Below are positions 14,961 to 24,279 of a DNA stretch of 44,315 bases, one piece after another. The notes beneath the pieces are model-generated. The model worked only from the letters and a program-made list of their open reading frames with translations. It was not told where the DNA came from and did no database searches. Location: contig NZ_SPEY01000027.1 of NCBI RefSeq assembly GCF_009360615.1, forward strand, positions 1-44,315, read 5' to 3'. The translations under genes and the position numbers were made by a program. Position 1 is the first letter of the stretch, and every line of letters starts with the position of its first letter. Source of the DNA: Comamonas sp. (GTDB lineage Bacteria; Pseudomonadota; Gammaproteobacteria; Burkholderiales; Burkholderiaceae_C).

Positions 14961-16618
14961 GCGAGGAGAACACCGGGATGGAGAGCCGCCGCCCGCTGCT
15001 GAGCGTGCACGATCTGAGCGTGTCTTTTGCAGGCAAGCCCGTGGTGCAGGGCGTGAGCTTCGAGATGTCTGCCGGTGAAAAGCTGGCGCTGGTGGGGGAA
15101 TCCGGATCGGGCAAGTCGGTCACCGCGCTGTCGCTGCTTCGGCTGGTGGGGGAGGCTCAGCTGGGCGGCCAGGCTCTGCTGGGCGGACGCGATCTGCTGG
15201 GGCTTTCCGAGCGCGATATGCAGGGCATACGCGGCGGCGACATCGCCATGATCTTTCAGGAGCCGATGACGGCGCTGAACCCGCTGATGACCGTGGGCAC
15301 GCAGGTGGCCGAGGTGCTGCAGCTCAAGCAGGCCTTGAGCCGTGCCCAGGCCTTGACCCAGGCGGTCGAGCTGCTGGCCACGACCGGTATTCCCGAGGCC
15401 GGGCGCAGGGCGCAGAGCTTCCCTCACCAGCTCAGCGGCGGGCAGCGTCAGCGCGCCATGATCGCCATGGCGCTGGCCAGTCGCCCCAGGCTGCTGCTGG
15501 CCGACGAGCCGACGACGGCGCTGGATGTGACGCTGCGCGGCCAGATCCTGGATCTGCTGTCCGAGCTGCAGCGGCAGACCGGAATGGCCGTGCTGATGAT
15601 CACCCATGACCTGAACCTGGTGCGCCGCTTTGCCGACCGCGTGGCGGTGATGGAAAAAGGTCGTCTGGTGGAGCAGGGCGCCGTGGCGCAAGTGATGCAG
15701 AACCCGCAGCATGCCTATACCCGAAAGCTGTTGGCCAGCCGGCCGGTGCGCAATGTGGTGGAGGGAGCCGTGCCGGACGACGACACGGCCTTGGTGCAGG
15801 CCAAGGCCCTGCAGGTGAGCTATGCCACGCCCTTGCCCGGCATGCGTGGCTGGTTCGGCAAAGGTGCATTCGTGGCAGTCAAGGGTGCGGATGTGCTGCT
15901 GAAGCCCGGCCGCACCCTGGGCGTGATCGGTGAATCCGGTTCCGGCAAATCCACGCTGGCCCAGGCGGTGCTGGGTCTGTTGCCGGCGACCGGAGAGCTT
16001 CTGGTAGCCGGCAGGCCATGGCAGCAGCCGGCCATCCGCAACACCGTTGCCAATCTGGCGCTGCGGCGCAAGATCCAGGTGGTGTTCCAGGATCCGTTTT
16101 CCTCGCTGTCGCCGCGCATGACCGTGGAGGAGATCGTCGGCGAAGGCCTGCAGATTCATGCACCCCAGATCGCCCCCGGGCCGCGGCGCGAGCGCGTGCT
16201 CAAGATGCTGCAGGAGGTGGGGCTGACCGAGGCCCAGTTCCCCGGTCTGCTGCAGCGCTATCCGCATGAATTCTCGGGCGGGCAGCGACAGCGCCTGGCG
16301 ATATCGCGGGCACTCATACTGGAGCCTGAGATCCTGGTGCTGGATGAGCCCACGAGCGCGCTCGATGTGACCATCCAGCAGCAGGTGCTGGCGCTGCTGC
16401 AGCGGCTGCAGAAGGAGCGCGGTCTGGCGTATCTGCTCATCACCCACGACGTGGACGTGATTCGCGCCATGGCCCATGAGGTGCTGGTCATGAAGGACGG
16501 GCAGATCGTGGAGCAGGGCGATGTGCAAGCGGTGCTGACGGCGCCGCGGCAGGCCTATACGCGCCAGCTGGTCGAAGCCGCCGGGATCGATGCCGGTTCG
16601 GCGGCGGCCGCAACGTGA
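14957..16618 (+). CDS. yejF: Peptide ABC transporter ATPase, fused double nucleotide-binding domain
   Basis: A 553-residue cytoplasmic ATPase with two complete ABC domains in one chain, as in E. coli YejF. Domain 1: Walker A GESGSGKS (47-54), signature LSGGQRQRAMIAMALA, Walker B LLLADEPTTALD, then the OppD-type C-terminal segment with QNPQHAYTRKLLASRP. Domain 2: Walker A GESGSGKS (325-332), signature FSGGQRQRLAISRALI, Walker B ILVLDEPTSALD and TAPRQAYTRQLVEA. It powers YejBE. The start at 14957 overlaps the yejE stop by four bases. Only a short GC-rich stem (16625-16640) without a good T tract follows, so the terminator is uncertain. Confidence 0.95.
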   Translation: MSEENTGMESRRPLLSVHDLSVSFAGKPVVQGVSFEMSAGEKLALVGESGSGKSVTALSLLRLVGEAQLGGQALLGGRDLLGLSERDMQGIRGGDIAMIFQEPMTALNPLMTVGTQVAEVLQLKQALSRAQALTQAVELLATTGIPEAGRRAQSFPHQLSGGQRQRAMIAMALASRPRLLLADEPTTALDVTLRGQILDLLSELQRQTGMAVLMITHDLNLVRRFADRVAVMEKGRLVEQGAVAQVMQNPQHAYTRKLLASRPVRNVVEGAVPDDDTALVQAKALQVSYATPLPGMRGWFGKGAFVAVKGADVLLKPGRTLGVIGESGSGKSTLAQAVLGLLPATGELLVAGRPWQQPAIRNTVANLALRRKIQVVFQDPFSSLSPRMTVEEIVGEGLQIHAPQIAPGPRRERVLKMLQEVGLTEAQFPGLLQRYPHEFSGGQRQRLAISRALILEPEILVLDEPTSALDVTIQQQVLALLQRLQKERGLAYLLITHDVDVIRAMAHEVLVMKDGQIVEQGDVQAVLTAPRQAYTRQLVEAAGIDAGSAAAAT

Positions 16619-16808
16619 TGCCGAGCAGGGCTTTCCCTGCCGGGTTTGGGGCTTGGTGGGCCTGCAGTAGCCGTCGAATCGCTGGTTCGGGAGGCTGGCA
16701 TTCGCTGAAAAACACAGAATCCGCACCCGAAAGTCTGTATTTGTTTGGCGCGAATTCTCTGGCTGTGGCCTAATTGCTCCTTTTAAACCTCCCAATTGAG
16801 AATTCGAC

Positions 16809-16970
16809 ATGGGCAATAAGATCGTTACCGAAGCAGACCGCAAGGCCACTCCCCGTCCCCAGGCACCCAATGGCGTGACCCTGCCCACTCCCGGCCGTGG
16901 CCAGCGCGTGAGCCTGGAGCGTGGTTCGCACACTCGCAGCAAGAAGCAGCCCGGCAAGCGTCACGGCTAA
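16809..16970 (+). CDS. Small basic protein of unknown function (53 residues)
   Basis: I do not recognise this protein. It runs MGNKIVTEADRKATPRPQAP at the start and ends in a run of Lys, Arg, Ser and His (SKKQPGKRHG). It has eleven Lys/Arg plus two His in 53 residues, no hydrophobic segment and no Cys or Trp, and is probably unstructured; the composition suggests contact with nucleic acid or the ribosome. Evidence that it is real: it lies alone between a 190-bp AT-richer upstream region and a strong terminator beginning 35 bases after its stop, and codon third positions are strongly G/C as in neighbouring genes. The ribosome site is weak (a TTGAGAA nine bases upstream). Confidence 0.65.
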   Translation: MGNKIVTEADRKATPRPQAPNGVTLPTPGRGQRVSLERGSHTRSKKQPGKRHG

Positions 16971-17004
16971 TTCCTGCGGCAGGCTGCACCCCGTGTGCGG
17001 TCCG

Positions 17005-17046
17005 CAAAAAAGCCCTCGTCACTCCGGTGCGAGGGCTTTTGCTTTT
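17005..17046. terminator. Bidirectional terminator between the small basic protein and cbpM
   Basis: AGCCCTCG (17011-17018) pairs with CGAGGGCT (17030-17037); a second short CAC/GTG stem lies inside. A-run AAAAAA precedes and TTTTGCTTTTT follows, so it can act in both directions, serving the rightward small gene and the leftward cbpA-cbpM operon. Confidence 0.85.
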
Positions 17047-17067
17047 TCTGATGGTTCAGGAGGGGGC

Positions 17068-17400
17068 TTATCCCTGCAGATTCCTCAGCCTGCGGCGCAG
17101 CTGCTGCACCTCCTCGATGAGGTCTGCTGTCAGCGCGGCGAGCTGCGGGTCGGCGTCGAAACTGTGCTCCAGCTGGGCAATGCGGCGCGCACGCACCAGT
17201 GTCTGGCTGCTGAAGCGCCATTGCTCATGGCTGATCTCGCGCACCTGGCCGTCGTTGTCGTAGCTGATGACGCCGGTCTGTACATGTTCGATCACCCATT
17301 GCGGGCTGGTGCAGCAGTGGCGGGCGAGCTCGTGCAGATCGAGCGCGGCCTGCTCCAGCAGCTCGGCAGGTTCGTAGAAAGGGAAGTGGGAGGAGCTCAT
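17068..17400 (-). CDS. cbpM: Chaperone modulatory protein CbpM
   Basis: A 110-residue MerR-HTH-like modulator that binds the J domain of CbpA and blocks its action on DnaK. Recognisable features are the N-terminal LLEQAALDLHELARHCCTSPQWVIEHVQTGVI (helix-turn-helix-like), SHEQWRFSSQTLVRARRIAQLEHSFDAD, and a C-terminal coiled helix (LTADLIEEVQQLRRRLRNLQG), as in the DUF/CbpM family. The start at 17400 has AAAGGA upstream. It is 11 bases downstream of cbpA on the same strand, which is the usual pairing, and is followed by the bidirectional terminator. Confidence 0.9.
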   Translation of the reverse strand: MSSSHFPFYEPAELLEQAALDLHELARHCCTSPQWVIEHVQTGVISYDNDGQVREISHEQWRFSSQTLVRARRIAQLEHSFDADPQLAALTADLIEEVQQLRRRLRNLQG

Positions 17401-17411
17401 TGGAAATCCTT

Positions 17412-18392
17412 TCAACTCAGGCTGCGGGCGTCGAACTGCGGGAAGGCCTTGGCAAAGTCGGCATAGGCCTGCCTCTGCTCGGCTGTCGCGGCAGGCGGGA
17501 AGACGACATCCAGCACCAGATACAGGTCGCCTGGCGTGGCGGCAGGCAGGCCCTTGCCCTTGAGGCGCAGCTTGCGTCCCGAGCGATAGCCGGCGGGCAC
17601 GGTGACTTCCAGTTCTCCGGCCAGCGTCTTGAAGTGCACGGGGCCGCCGAGCACGGCCTCCCAGGGCGCGAGCGGCACGCGCTGGTAGACGTCCTTGCCC
17701 TCGGACCACCAGCGCGGATCGCTGCGAAAGTGCACCTCCAGCAGCAGATCTCCCGCAGCGCCCTTGCCCAGGCCGGGGTTGCCCTGGCCCGCAAGGCGAA
17801 TCATCTGGCCTTCGCGCACCCCCTTGGGAATGGTGACCTGCAACTCCTTGTCCTTGCGGATGGGGATGCCCTGCTCGTCGAGCACGGTGGCTCGCACATG
17901 CAGCGAACGCACTGCTCCGCTGTAGCTGTCCGGCAGATCCAGCTCTATGCTGGCGTGCTGGTCCTGGCCGCGCATGTCCGGGGCGTCGTGCGCGCCTTGC
18001 TTGCCCTGATGGCGTCGTGCGCGAGCCGCCTGGCCGAACATCTGCGAGAAGAAGTCGCTGAAATCGGCGTCGTTGCCGGCATTGCCCTGGCTGGTGAAGT
18101 GAAAGTCCTGTTGATCCCAGTCGGGCGGCGGGCGAAAGCCTTCGCCCCCCTGGGACCTGGCATGGCGGGCGAACTGCATTTCGTCGCCCATGGCGTCATA
18201 GGCCGCACGTTTTTCCGGATCGGAGAGCACGGTATTGGCTTCGTTGACCTCGGCCATGCGAGCGTCCGCATCTTTTTCCTTGCTGATATCGGGATGGTAT
18301 TTGCGGGCGAGCTTGCGATAGGCCTTCTTGATGTCGTCGGCAGAGGCCTTCTTGTCCACGCCAAGTATCTTGTAGTAATCCTTGTAGTCCAT
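17412..18392 (-). CDS. cbpA: DnaJ-class co-chaperone CbpA
   Basis: A 326-residue J-domain protein that stimulates the ATPase of DnaK; in E. coli CbpA also binds curved DNA. The J domain is residues 1-70 ([11 protein letters not shown] at 33-35 in KYHPDIS), followed by a Gly-poor linker with a Phe/Asp segment ([12 protein letters not shown]) and a two-part C-terminal substrate-binding region ([18 protein letters not shown] to [13 protein letters not shown]). There is no zinc-finger region, which separates it from DnaJ itself. The start at 18392 is fixed by the conserved [12 protein letters not shown]; the open frame further upstream is not conserved. Operon with cbpM; divergent from a thioredoxin gene. 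Confidence 0.95.
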   Translation of the reverse strand: MDYKDYYKILGVDKKASADDIKKAYRKLARKYHPDISKEKDADARMAEVNEANTVLSDPEKRAAYDAMGDEMQFARHARSQGGEGFRPPPDWDQQDFHFTSQGNAGNDADFSDFFSQMFGQAARARRHQGKQGAHDAPDMRGQDQHASIELDLPDSYSGAVRSLHVRATVLDEQGIPIRKDKELQVTIPKGVREGQMIRLAGQGNPGLGKGAAGDLLLEVHFRSDPRWWSEGKDVYQRVPLAPWEAVLGGPVHFKTLAGELEVTVPAGYRSGRKLRLKGKGLPAATPGDLYLVLDVVFPPAATAEQRQAYADFAKAFPQFDARSLS

Positions 18393-18618
18393 GGGTCCAA
18401 TCTTCCTGTCCAAAGAAGGGCACAAGCCAGCTGCTCTGGCTGCTGCCGTTGCCGCGCCCGGGTTTCTGAAAATAATAGGGATAGAGTGAAGTGGCTTCAA
18501 GGGCGGCTGCGCAGAAGACTGGGATGATGGCCGCGGCTTGAACTCCGGGTCGCATCTGGCGCTACCATTGGCGGATCAATGCAAGGGAATGTGCGAAGGC
18601 CGGCCCAGAGTACACGAA

Positions 18619-18999
18619 ATGAAACAAGAAGTTGCAAAGGCGCGGGAGTGGCTGGTGGTCTGTCTCTGCGCCGACTGGTGCGGAACCTGCAAGCAGTATC
18701 GGCAGTCTTTCGAGGCGCTGGCGGCCCAGTTTCCGCAGATGCGTTTTGTCTGGCTCGATGTGGAAGACCGTGAGGATGTCGCCGGGGATCTGGACATAGA
18801 GACCTTTCCGTCCATTCTCGTGGCGCAGGGCAATCAGGCCCGGTTCCTGGGGCCGGTGCTGCCGCAGGCCGGGGTGTTGGCGCGCATGCTGCAATCGCTG
18901 CCGGGGGATGCGGCGGCCAGGCCTGCGCAGGGGCAGGAGGCCAGCGATTTGCTGCAGCGATTGTTGCGTGCCGATGACCTGCCGGACGTCTTGCGCTGA
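18619..18999 (+). CDS. Thioredoxin family protein
   Basis: A 126-residue cytoplasmic thioredoxin-fold protein. The active site is CADWCGTCKQY (WCGTC, residues 20-24 from this start), with a central strand VWLDVEDREDV and the cis-proline segment IETFPSILVAQGNQ, followed by a 35-residue C-terminal tail rich in Gln and Ala. Three starts are possible: ATG 18619 (chosen; begins the thioredoxin fold), ATG 18589 preceded closely by AAGGGA, and TTG 18538. It is divergent from cbpA-cbpM, and may belong with protein-folding stress genes. It is not a canonical TrxA, whose motif is WCGPC. Confidence 0.85.
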   Translation: MKQEVAKAREWLVVCLCADWCGTCKQYRQSFEALAAQFPQMRFVWLDVEDREDVAGDLDIETFPSILVAQGNQARFLGPVLPQAGVLARMLQSLPGDAAARPAQGQEASDLLQRLLRADDLPDVLR

Positions 19000-19023
19000 T
19001 TGCTGTTTTATGCGAGACACTTT

Positions 19024-19052
19024 TTGCGAAAACAATGGTTTGCGGCTACAAT
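19024..19052 (+). promoter_or_regulatory. Strong sigma-70-type promoter of the rimP operon
   Basis: TTGCGA (19024-19029) and TACAAT (19047-19052) are separated by exactly 17 bases. Predicted transcription start is near 19059, about 120 bases before rimP and just upstream of a strong hairpin. Confidence 0.7.
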
Positions 19053-19067
19053 CACGGCTTCACGACC

Positions 19068-19099
19068 AAACGGGCGGGTAACTACCGCCCGTTTTTTTT
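19068..19099 (+). terminator. Hairpin with T8 tract in the rimP leader (terminator or attenuator)
   Basis: AAACGGGCGG (19068-19077) and CCGCCCGTTT (19085-19094) form a perfect 10-bp stem around GTAACTA, followed by a run of eight T. It lies downstream of the promoter at 19024-19052 and upstream of rimP, so either it attenuates the operon or it ends the thioredoxin transcript. Confidence 0.8.
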
Positions 19100-19180
19100 G
19101 GGCAATTCATGGCGGAACCTGTTCTTGGCAGCGCTAAGTCCATGATTTGACAGATTTTTTCGGGATTGAACTGAATACAC

Positions 19181-19759
19181 GTGGCACTACAGCAAATCGT
19201 TGAACAAACCGTGACAGGTCTGGGCTATGACCTGGTTGAAATCGAGCGCTCGGCCGGCGGCCTGCTGCGCATCACGATTGATTTGCCTTGGCAGGCGCCG
19301 GAGGAAGGTGCGCCTGAGCTGCCCGAGCAGTTCGTGACAGTGGAAGACTGCGAAAAGGTCACGCGCCAGCTTCAGTTTGCGCTGGAAGTCGATGGTGCGG
19401 ATTACGCCCGCCTGGAGGTCTCTTCTCCCGGCATTGATCGTTTGCTGCGCCATGAGCAGGACTTCATCCGCTTTGAAGGCTCGGAGGTGGATCTGACGCT
19501 CAAGGCTCCCATCGGGGCTGCAGGTGGCGACAAGATCAATGCAAACCGCAAGAAATTTCGTGGCACGCTGGAACGGACTGAAGAAGGTGGCTGGCAGATC
19601 GTCTGGAGCGATGAGCCGCCTCCCAAGCCGGGCGTGCGAGTCAGCAAGAAGCGTGAACCCGCGCCATTGAACGCCATGGGCTTTACGCTTGACGAGTTGC
19701 GCGAAGCGCGTCTGGCACCGATTGTGAATTTCAAAGGACGCGCAGCCAAGCCCGAATGA
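19181..19759 (+). CDS. rimP: Ribosome maturation factor RimP
   Basis: A 192-residue protein needed for late 30S subunit assembly. The N-terminal KH-like domain is seen in IVEQTVTGLGYDLVEIERSAGG and VEDCEKVTRQLQFALEV, with the conserved LEVSSPGIDRLLRHEQDFIRFEG joining it to the C-terminal SH3-like domain (about 105-180). It starts with GTG and has no clear ribosome site (TGAATACAC before the start), so it may be poorly translated or need a downstream element. Compared with E. coli (150 residues) it carries an insertion around VSKKREPAPLNAMGF and a basic end. First gene of the rimP-nusA-infB-rbfA-truB-typA operon. Confidence 0.93.
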   Translation: MALQQIVEQTVTGLGYDLVEIERSAGGLLRITIDLPWQAPEEGAPELPEQFVTVEDCEKVTRQLQFALEVDGADYARLEVSSPGIDRLLRHEQDFIRFEGSEVDLTLKAPIGAAGGDKINANRKKFRGTLERTEEGGWQIVWSDEPPPKPGVRVSKKREPAPLNAMGFTLDELREARLAPIVNFKGRAAKPE

Positions 19760-19788
19760 GGCGGCTGCAGCGTTGGAATCTTTTGGGG

Positions 19789-19816
19789 CAAAGAGGTCGC
19801 ATGCAAATCCTCTTTG
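19789..19816 (+). promoter_or_regulatory. Intercistronic stem-loop between rimP and nusA
   Basis: CAAAGAGG (19789-19796) and CCTCTTTG (19809-19816) form a perfect 8-bp stem with a 12-base loop, 26 bases before the nusA start. It lacks a T tract, so it is more likely an RNA processing or stability element, or a control site, than a terminator. Confidence 0.45.
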
Positions 19817-19842
19817 TGTGATTGAAATAGGAGAGTCGTCGC

Positions 19843-21330
19843 ATGAATCGCGAACTGTTGATGTTGGTTGAAGCCATTTCGCGTGAAAAGAACGTGGAAC
19901 GCGATGTGGTTTTTGGTGCCGTGGAATCCGCACTGGCCCAGGCCACCAAGAAGCTGTACCAAGGTGAAGTAGACATCCGCGTGTCCATCGATCGCGAAAG
20001 CGGCGACTACGACACCTTCCGCCGCTGGGTGGTGGTGTCGGACGACGCCGGTCTGCAGAACCCCGACGCCGAAGAAATGCTGATGGATGCGGAAGATCGC
20101 GTGCCCGGCATTCAGATTGGTGAGTTCATTGAAGAGCAGATCGAGTCGCTGCCCATCGGTCGAATCGGCGCCATGGCTGCCAAGCAGGTCATCCTGCAGA
20201 AGATTCGCGACGCCGAGCGCGAAATGCTGCTCAACGAGTTCCTGGCCCGCGGCGAGAAGATCTTCACCGGCACCGTCAAGCGCATGGACAAGGGCGACAT
20301 CATTGTCGAATCCGGCCGTGTGGAGGGTCGGCTCAAGCGCGGCGAGATGATTCCCAAGGAAAATCTTCGCAACGGCGACCGCGTGCGTGCGATGATCATG
20401 GAAGTCGACGCCACCCTGCGCGGCGCTCCCATCCTGCTGTCGCGCTCGGCCCCCGAATTCATGGTGGAGCTGTTCCGCAATGAAGTGCCCGAGATCGAAC
20501 AAGGCCTGCTGGAGATCAAGAGCTGCGCCCGGGATGCGGGCTCGCGTGCCAAGATCGCGGTGCTGAGCCACGACAAGCGCGTGGATCCCATCGGCACCTG
20601 CGTCGGCGTGCGTGGCACCCGCGTGAATGCCGTGACCAACGAGCTGGCTGGCGAGCGCGTGGATATCGTGCTCTGGTCCGAAGACCCCGCCCAGTTCGTG
20701 ATCGGTGCCCTGGCTCCCGCCAATGTCTCTTCCATTGTTGTGGATGAGGAAAAGCATGCCATGGACGTGGTCGTGGACGAGGAAAATCTCGCCATTGCCA
20801 TCGGTCGCGGCGGTCAGAACGTGCGCCTGGCCTCCGAGTTGACCGGCTGGAAGATCAACATCATGGACGCTGCCGAGTCTGCCCAGAAGCAGGCCGACGA
20901 GTCGGCTGTCTCGCGCAAGCTGTTCATGGAAAAGCTGGATGTGGACGAGGAAATCGCCAACATCCTGATCGAAGAAGGTTTCGAGACCCTGGAAGAGGTG
21001 GCCTATGTGCCGCTGCAGGAAATGCTCGAAATCGAATCCTTCGACGAAGAGACGGTAAACGAGCTGCGTAGCCGCGCCAAGGATGCACTGCTGAGTCAGG
21101 AAATTGCTCGCGAAGAAAATGTGAGCAAGGCATCCGAGGATCTTGTCTCTCTGGACGGCATGACTGCCGAACTGCTGGACAAGCTGGCGCAAGCTGATGT
21201 GCACACCCGTGACGATCTGGCCGATCTGGCGATCGACGAGCTGACCGATATCACCGGTCAGACCGCCGAAGAAGCCAAGGCCTTGATCATGAAGGCGCGT
21301 GAGCACTGGTTTGCCGATGGGCAAGAGTAA
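19843..21330 (+). CDS. nusA: Transcription termination/antitermination factor NusA
   Basis: A 495-residue RNA polymerase-binding factor that controls pausing, termination and rRNA antitermination. Order of domains: N-terminal RNAP-binding domain (1-~130), S1 domain (~135-200, [22 protein letters not shown]), KH1 ([22 protein letters not shown]), KH2 with [18 protein letters not shown], and two C-terminal acidic repeats ([44 protein letters not shown]) as in proteobacterial NusA. A good AGGAG lies upstream of the ATG. An intercistronic hairpin separates it from rimP; infB follows after 23 bases. Confidence 0.97.
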   Translation: MNRELLMLVEAISREKNVERDVVFGAVESALAQATKKLYQGEVDIRVSIDRESGDYDTFRRWVVVSDDAGLQNPDAEEMLMDAEDRVPGIQIGEFIEEQIESLPIGRIGAMAAKQVILQKIRDAEREMLLNEFLARGEKIFTGTVKRMDKGDIIVESGRVEGRLKRGEMIPKENLRNGDRVRAMIMEVDATLRGAPILLSRSAPEFMVELFRNEVPEIEQGLLEIKSCARDAGSRAKIAVLSHDKRVDPIGTCVGVRGTRVNAVTNELAGERVDIVLWSEDPAQFVIGALAPANVSSIVVDEEKHAMDVVVDEENLAIAIGRGGQNVRLASELTGWKINIMDAAESAQKQADESAVSRKLFMEKLDVDEEIANILIEEGFETLEEVAYVPLQEMLEIESFDEETVNELRSRAKDALLSQEIAREENVSKASEDLVSLDGMTAELLDKLAQADVHTRDDLADLAIDELTDITGQTAEEAKALIMKAREHWFADGQE

Positions 21331-21353
21331 GGTCAGGGAGGTACAGAGCATTT

Positions 21354-24185
21354 ATGTCGAGTAATACGGTTGCAGAATTTGCGAAAGAGCGCAACACGAC
21401 CCCTGATTCCTTGCTGCAGCAGCTCAAGGCCGCCGGGGTTGATAAGGCTGACGCAGCCGATGTGCTGACCGAAGGTGACAAGCAGCGTTTGCTGAGCCAC
21501 CTGCAGGTCAGCCATGGCAGCGGCGCCAAGAAGATCACGCTGACCAAGAAGTCCACCAGCGAAATCAAGCAGGCGGACTCATCGGGCCGTGCTCGTACGA
21601 TTCAGGTGGAAGTGCGCAAGAAGCGCACTTTCGTGAAGCGGGAAGACACTCCCGCCGAGGCTCAGGCCAATGCGCAAAGCATGGCTAAGGCTGTGCAGGA
21701 GCGTGCCGCTACTCAAGAGCTGGCACGCCGTGAAGAAGATGCTCGCCGCGAGGCCGAGCTGTTGAGCCATCAGGAAGAACAATTGGCCAAGGAACGTCAA
21801 GAGCGCGAAGAGCGCGAGCGCCGCGAGCGCGAAGCCGAGGAACGTGCTGCAGCCTATGCAGCCGCGGAAGTCGCCAAGGTGGCTGAAGCCAAGGCGGCAA
21901 AGGAAGAGGAAAAGCGCGAGCACGCCGCAGGCGCTGCTGCACGCGCTGCGGCCCAGGCCGAGGCACGCGCCAAGGCGGAAGCCGAATCCCAGGCCAAGGC
22001 TGCTGAAGAAGCCAGCCGCGCCAAGGATCTGGATGAGCGCCGCCGCAAGGCCCTGGCCGAGGCGGAGGCGATCCGCGCCATGATGGCCGCTCCCAAGAAG
22101 GTGCTGGTCGCCAAGAAGCCGGAAGAGCCCAAGAAGGCTGCTCCGGCCGCTCAGGATGCCAAGAAGCCTGTTGCCGCCAAGGACAGCAAGCCTGCAGGCG
22201 CACCAGGTGCGGCCAACACCGGCGGCGGTGCCCGTCCCGGCAAGGAAGTCAAGTCCGCGAAGCTGTCTTCAAGCTGGTCCAACGATGCCGGCAAGAAGAA
22301 GGAAATCAAGACCCGTGGCGACAGCTCCGGTGGCGTGGCTGGCCGCTCCAACTGGCGCGGCGGTCCCAAGGGTGGCCGTCGTGGCAATGATCGCCACGAG
22401 CAGCAACAGCAGCAGGCTCCCGAGTTCCGTCAGCTGGAAATCTCGGTGCCCGAGACCATCACCGTGGCCGAACTGGCTCACAAGATGGCCATCAAGGCAT
22501 CCGAGGTCATCAAGGTCCTGATGAAGATGGGCCAGATGGTCACCATCAACCAGCCTCTGGACCAGGACACCGCCATGATCGTGGTGGAAGAGATGGGCCA
22601 TACCGCCAAGGTGGCTGCGCTGGACGATCCCGAAGCCTTCACTGCCGAGGAAGTCTCCAACGCCGAAGCCGAGCAGCTGCCTCGTGCGCCTGTGGTAACC
22701 GTCATGGGCCACGTGGACCACGGCAAGACCTCGCTGCTGGACTACATCCGTCGCACCAAGGTGGCGTCGGGCGAAGCCGGCGGAATCACGCAGCACATCG
22801 GCGCCTACCATGTGAAGACGCCGCGCGGCATCATCACCTTCCTGGACACTCCCGGTCACGAGGCCTTCACGGCCATGCGTGCCCGCGGTGCCAAGTCCAC
22901 CGACATCGTGATTCTGGTGGCTGCTGCCGACGATGGCGTGATGCCCCAGACCAAGGAAGCCATCAAGCACGCCAAGGCGGCCGGTGTTCCTATCGTGGTG
23001 GCCATCACCAAGGCCGACAAGCCCGAAGCCAACCCCGATCGCGTCAAGCAGGAGCTGGTCGTGGAAGAGGTGCTGCCCGAAGAGTACGGTGGCGACTCTC
23101 CCTTCGTGGCCGTGTCCTCCAAGACCGGTCAAGGTATCGACGAGCTGCTGGAGCAAGTGCTGCTGCAGGCCGAAGTGCTGGAACTGAAGGCTCCGGTGGA
23201 CGCCGCTGCCAAGGGTATCGTGATCGAAGCCCAGCTGGACAAGGGTCGCGGTACCGTGGCTACGGTGCTGGTGCAGTCCGGTACGCTGAAGGTCGGTGAC
23301 GTGGTGCTCGCAGGTCAGACCTATGGTCGCGTGCGGGCCATGCTCGACGAAGATGGCAAGCAGACCAAGGAAGCCGGTCCTTCCATTCCTGTCGAGATTC
23401 AGGGCCTGAACGAAGTGCCCCAGGCCGGCGACGACTTCATGGTGCTGAGCGACGAGCGTCGTGCCCGTGAAATCGCGACCTACCGCGCCGGCAAGTTCCG
23501 CAACACCAAGCTGGCCAAGCAGCAGGCTGCGAAGCTGGAAAACATGTTCGCCGAGATGTCCGCTGGCGATGTGCAGACCCTGCCCATCATCATCAAGGCC
23601 GACATGCAGGGCTCTCAGGAAGCGCTGGCAGCCTCGCTGCTGAAGCTGTCCACCGACGAGATCAAGGTTCAGCTGGTGTACTCCGGCGTGGGCGGTATCT
23701 CCGAGTCCGACGTCAACCTGGCACTGGCTTCCAAGGCCATCATCATCGGCTTCAACGTACGTGCGGATGCCCAGGCCCGCAAGACCGCCGAAGGCAATGA
23801 TGTCGACGTGCGCTACTACAACATCATCTACGACGCCGTGGATGAGGTGAAGGCTGCGATGTCCGGCATGCTGGCGCCCGAGAAGCGCGAAGAGATCATC
23901 GGTATGGCCGAGATCCGTACCGTGTTCGTGGCGACGAAGATCGGCACCATTGCCGGCTCGTACATCACGCAAGGTCACGTCACCCGCAACGCACACTTCC
24001 GTCTGCTGCGCGACAACGTGGTCATCTACACGGGCGAGATCGAGTCGCTGCGCCGCATGAAGGACGATGTCAAGGAAGTCAAGGAAGGCTTCGAGTGCGG
24101 TATCAAGCTGCGCAACTACAACGACATCAAGGAAGGCGACGTGCTGGAAGTCTTCGAGATCAAGGAAATCGCTCGTACGCTGTAA
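21354..24185 (+). CDS. infB: Translation initiation factor IF-2
   Basis: A 943-residue GTPase that brings fMet-tRNA to the 30S subunit. Residues 1-~55 are an IF2-N domain ([26 protein letters not shown]); ~90-330 is a long charged Ala/Lys/Glu coiled linker; a second IF2-N domain follows ([28 protein letters not shown]); the G domain starts near 449 with GHVDHGKT (452-459), [18 protein letters not shown] and [10 protein letters not shown]; the C-terminal domains bind initiator tRNA. The long size and two IF2-N copies are usual for Betaproteobacteria. A GGGAGG lies 12 bases upstream of the start, a long spacing. It lies between nusA and rbfA, in the conserved order. Confidence 0.97.
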   Translation: MSSNTVAEFAKERNTTPDSLLQQLKAAGVDKADAADVLTEGDKQRLLSHLQVSHGSGAKKITLTKKSTSEIKQADSSGRARTIQVEVRKKRTFVKREDTPAEAQANAQSMAKAVQERAATQELARREEDARREAELLSHQEEQLAKERQEREERERREREAEERAAAYAAAEVAKVAEAKAAKEEEKREHAAGAAARAAAQAEARAKAEAESQAKAAEEASRAKDLDERRRKALAEAEAIRAMMAAPKKVLVAKKPEEPKKAAPAAQDAKKPVAAKDSKPAGAPGAANTGGGARPGKEVKSAKLSSSWSNDAGKKKEIKTRGDSSGGVAGRSNWRGGPKGGRRGNDRHEQQQQQAPEFRQLEISVPETITVAELAHKMAIKASEVIKVLMKMGQMVTINQPLDQDTAMIVVEEMGHTAKVAALDDPEAFTAEEVSNAEAEQLPRAPVVTVMGHVDHGKTSLLDYIRRTKVASGEAGGITQHIGAYHVKTPRGIITFLDTPGHEAFTAMRARGAKSTDIVILVAAADDGVMPQTKEAIKHAKAAGVPIVVAITKADKPEANPDRVKQELVVEEVLPEEYGGDSPFVAVSSKTGQGIDELLEQVLLQAEVLELKAPVDAAAKGIVIEAQLDKGRGTVATVLVQSGTLKVGDVVLAGQTYGRVRAMLDEDGKQTKEAGPSIPVEIQGLNEVPQAGDDFMVLSDERRAREIATYRAGKFRNTKLAKQQAAKLENMFAEMSAGDVQTLPIIIKADMQGSQEALAASLLKLSTDEIKVQLVYSGVGGISESDVNLALASKAIIIGFNVRADAQARKTAEGNDVDVRYYNIIYDAVDEVKAAMSGMLAPEKREEIIGMAEIRTVFVATKIGTIAGSYITQGHVTRNAHFRLLRDNVVIYTGEIESLRRMKDDVKEVKEGFECGIKLRNYNDIKEGDVLEVFEIKEIARTL

Positions 24186-24190
24186 AAGCA

Positions 24191-24240
24191 ATAGCTGCTA
24201 GCGCCGGTTATACAAGGGTTTGAGGCTATAAGTGCCTTGA
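24191..24240. repeat. Dispersed intergenic repeat, copy 2
   Basis: ATAGCTGCTAGCGCCGG (24191-24207) matches copy 1 at 4711-4729 in 14 of 16 core positions and is followed by TTTGAGGCTATAA. Like copy 1 it begins just after a stop codon (that of infB, TAA at 24183-24185) and lies inside the infB-rbfA spacer of an otherwise tight operon. Confidence 0.55.
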
Positions 24241-24279
24241 ACTCCTTGTGTAGCAAGCGCGAATAGCTCCTTTTTATTC

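Noticed and set aside
19147..19176. Second rimP promoter with TTGACA at 19147-19152
   Set aside because: The -35 is perfect, but no acceptable -10 lies 16-18 bases downstream, and the implied start would be at the rimP start codon.
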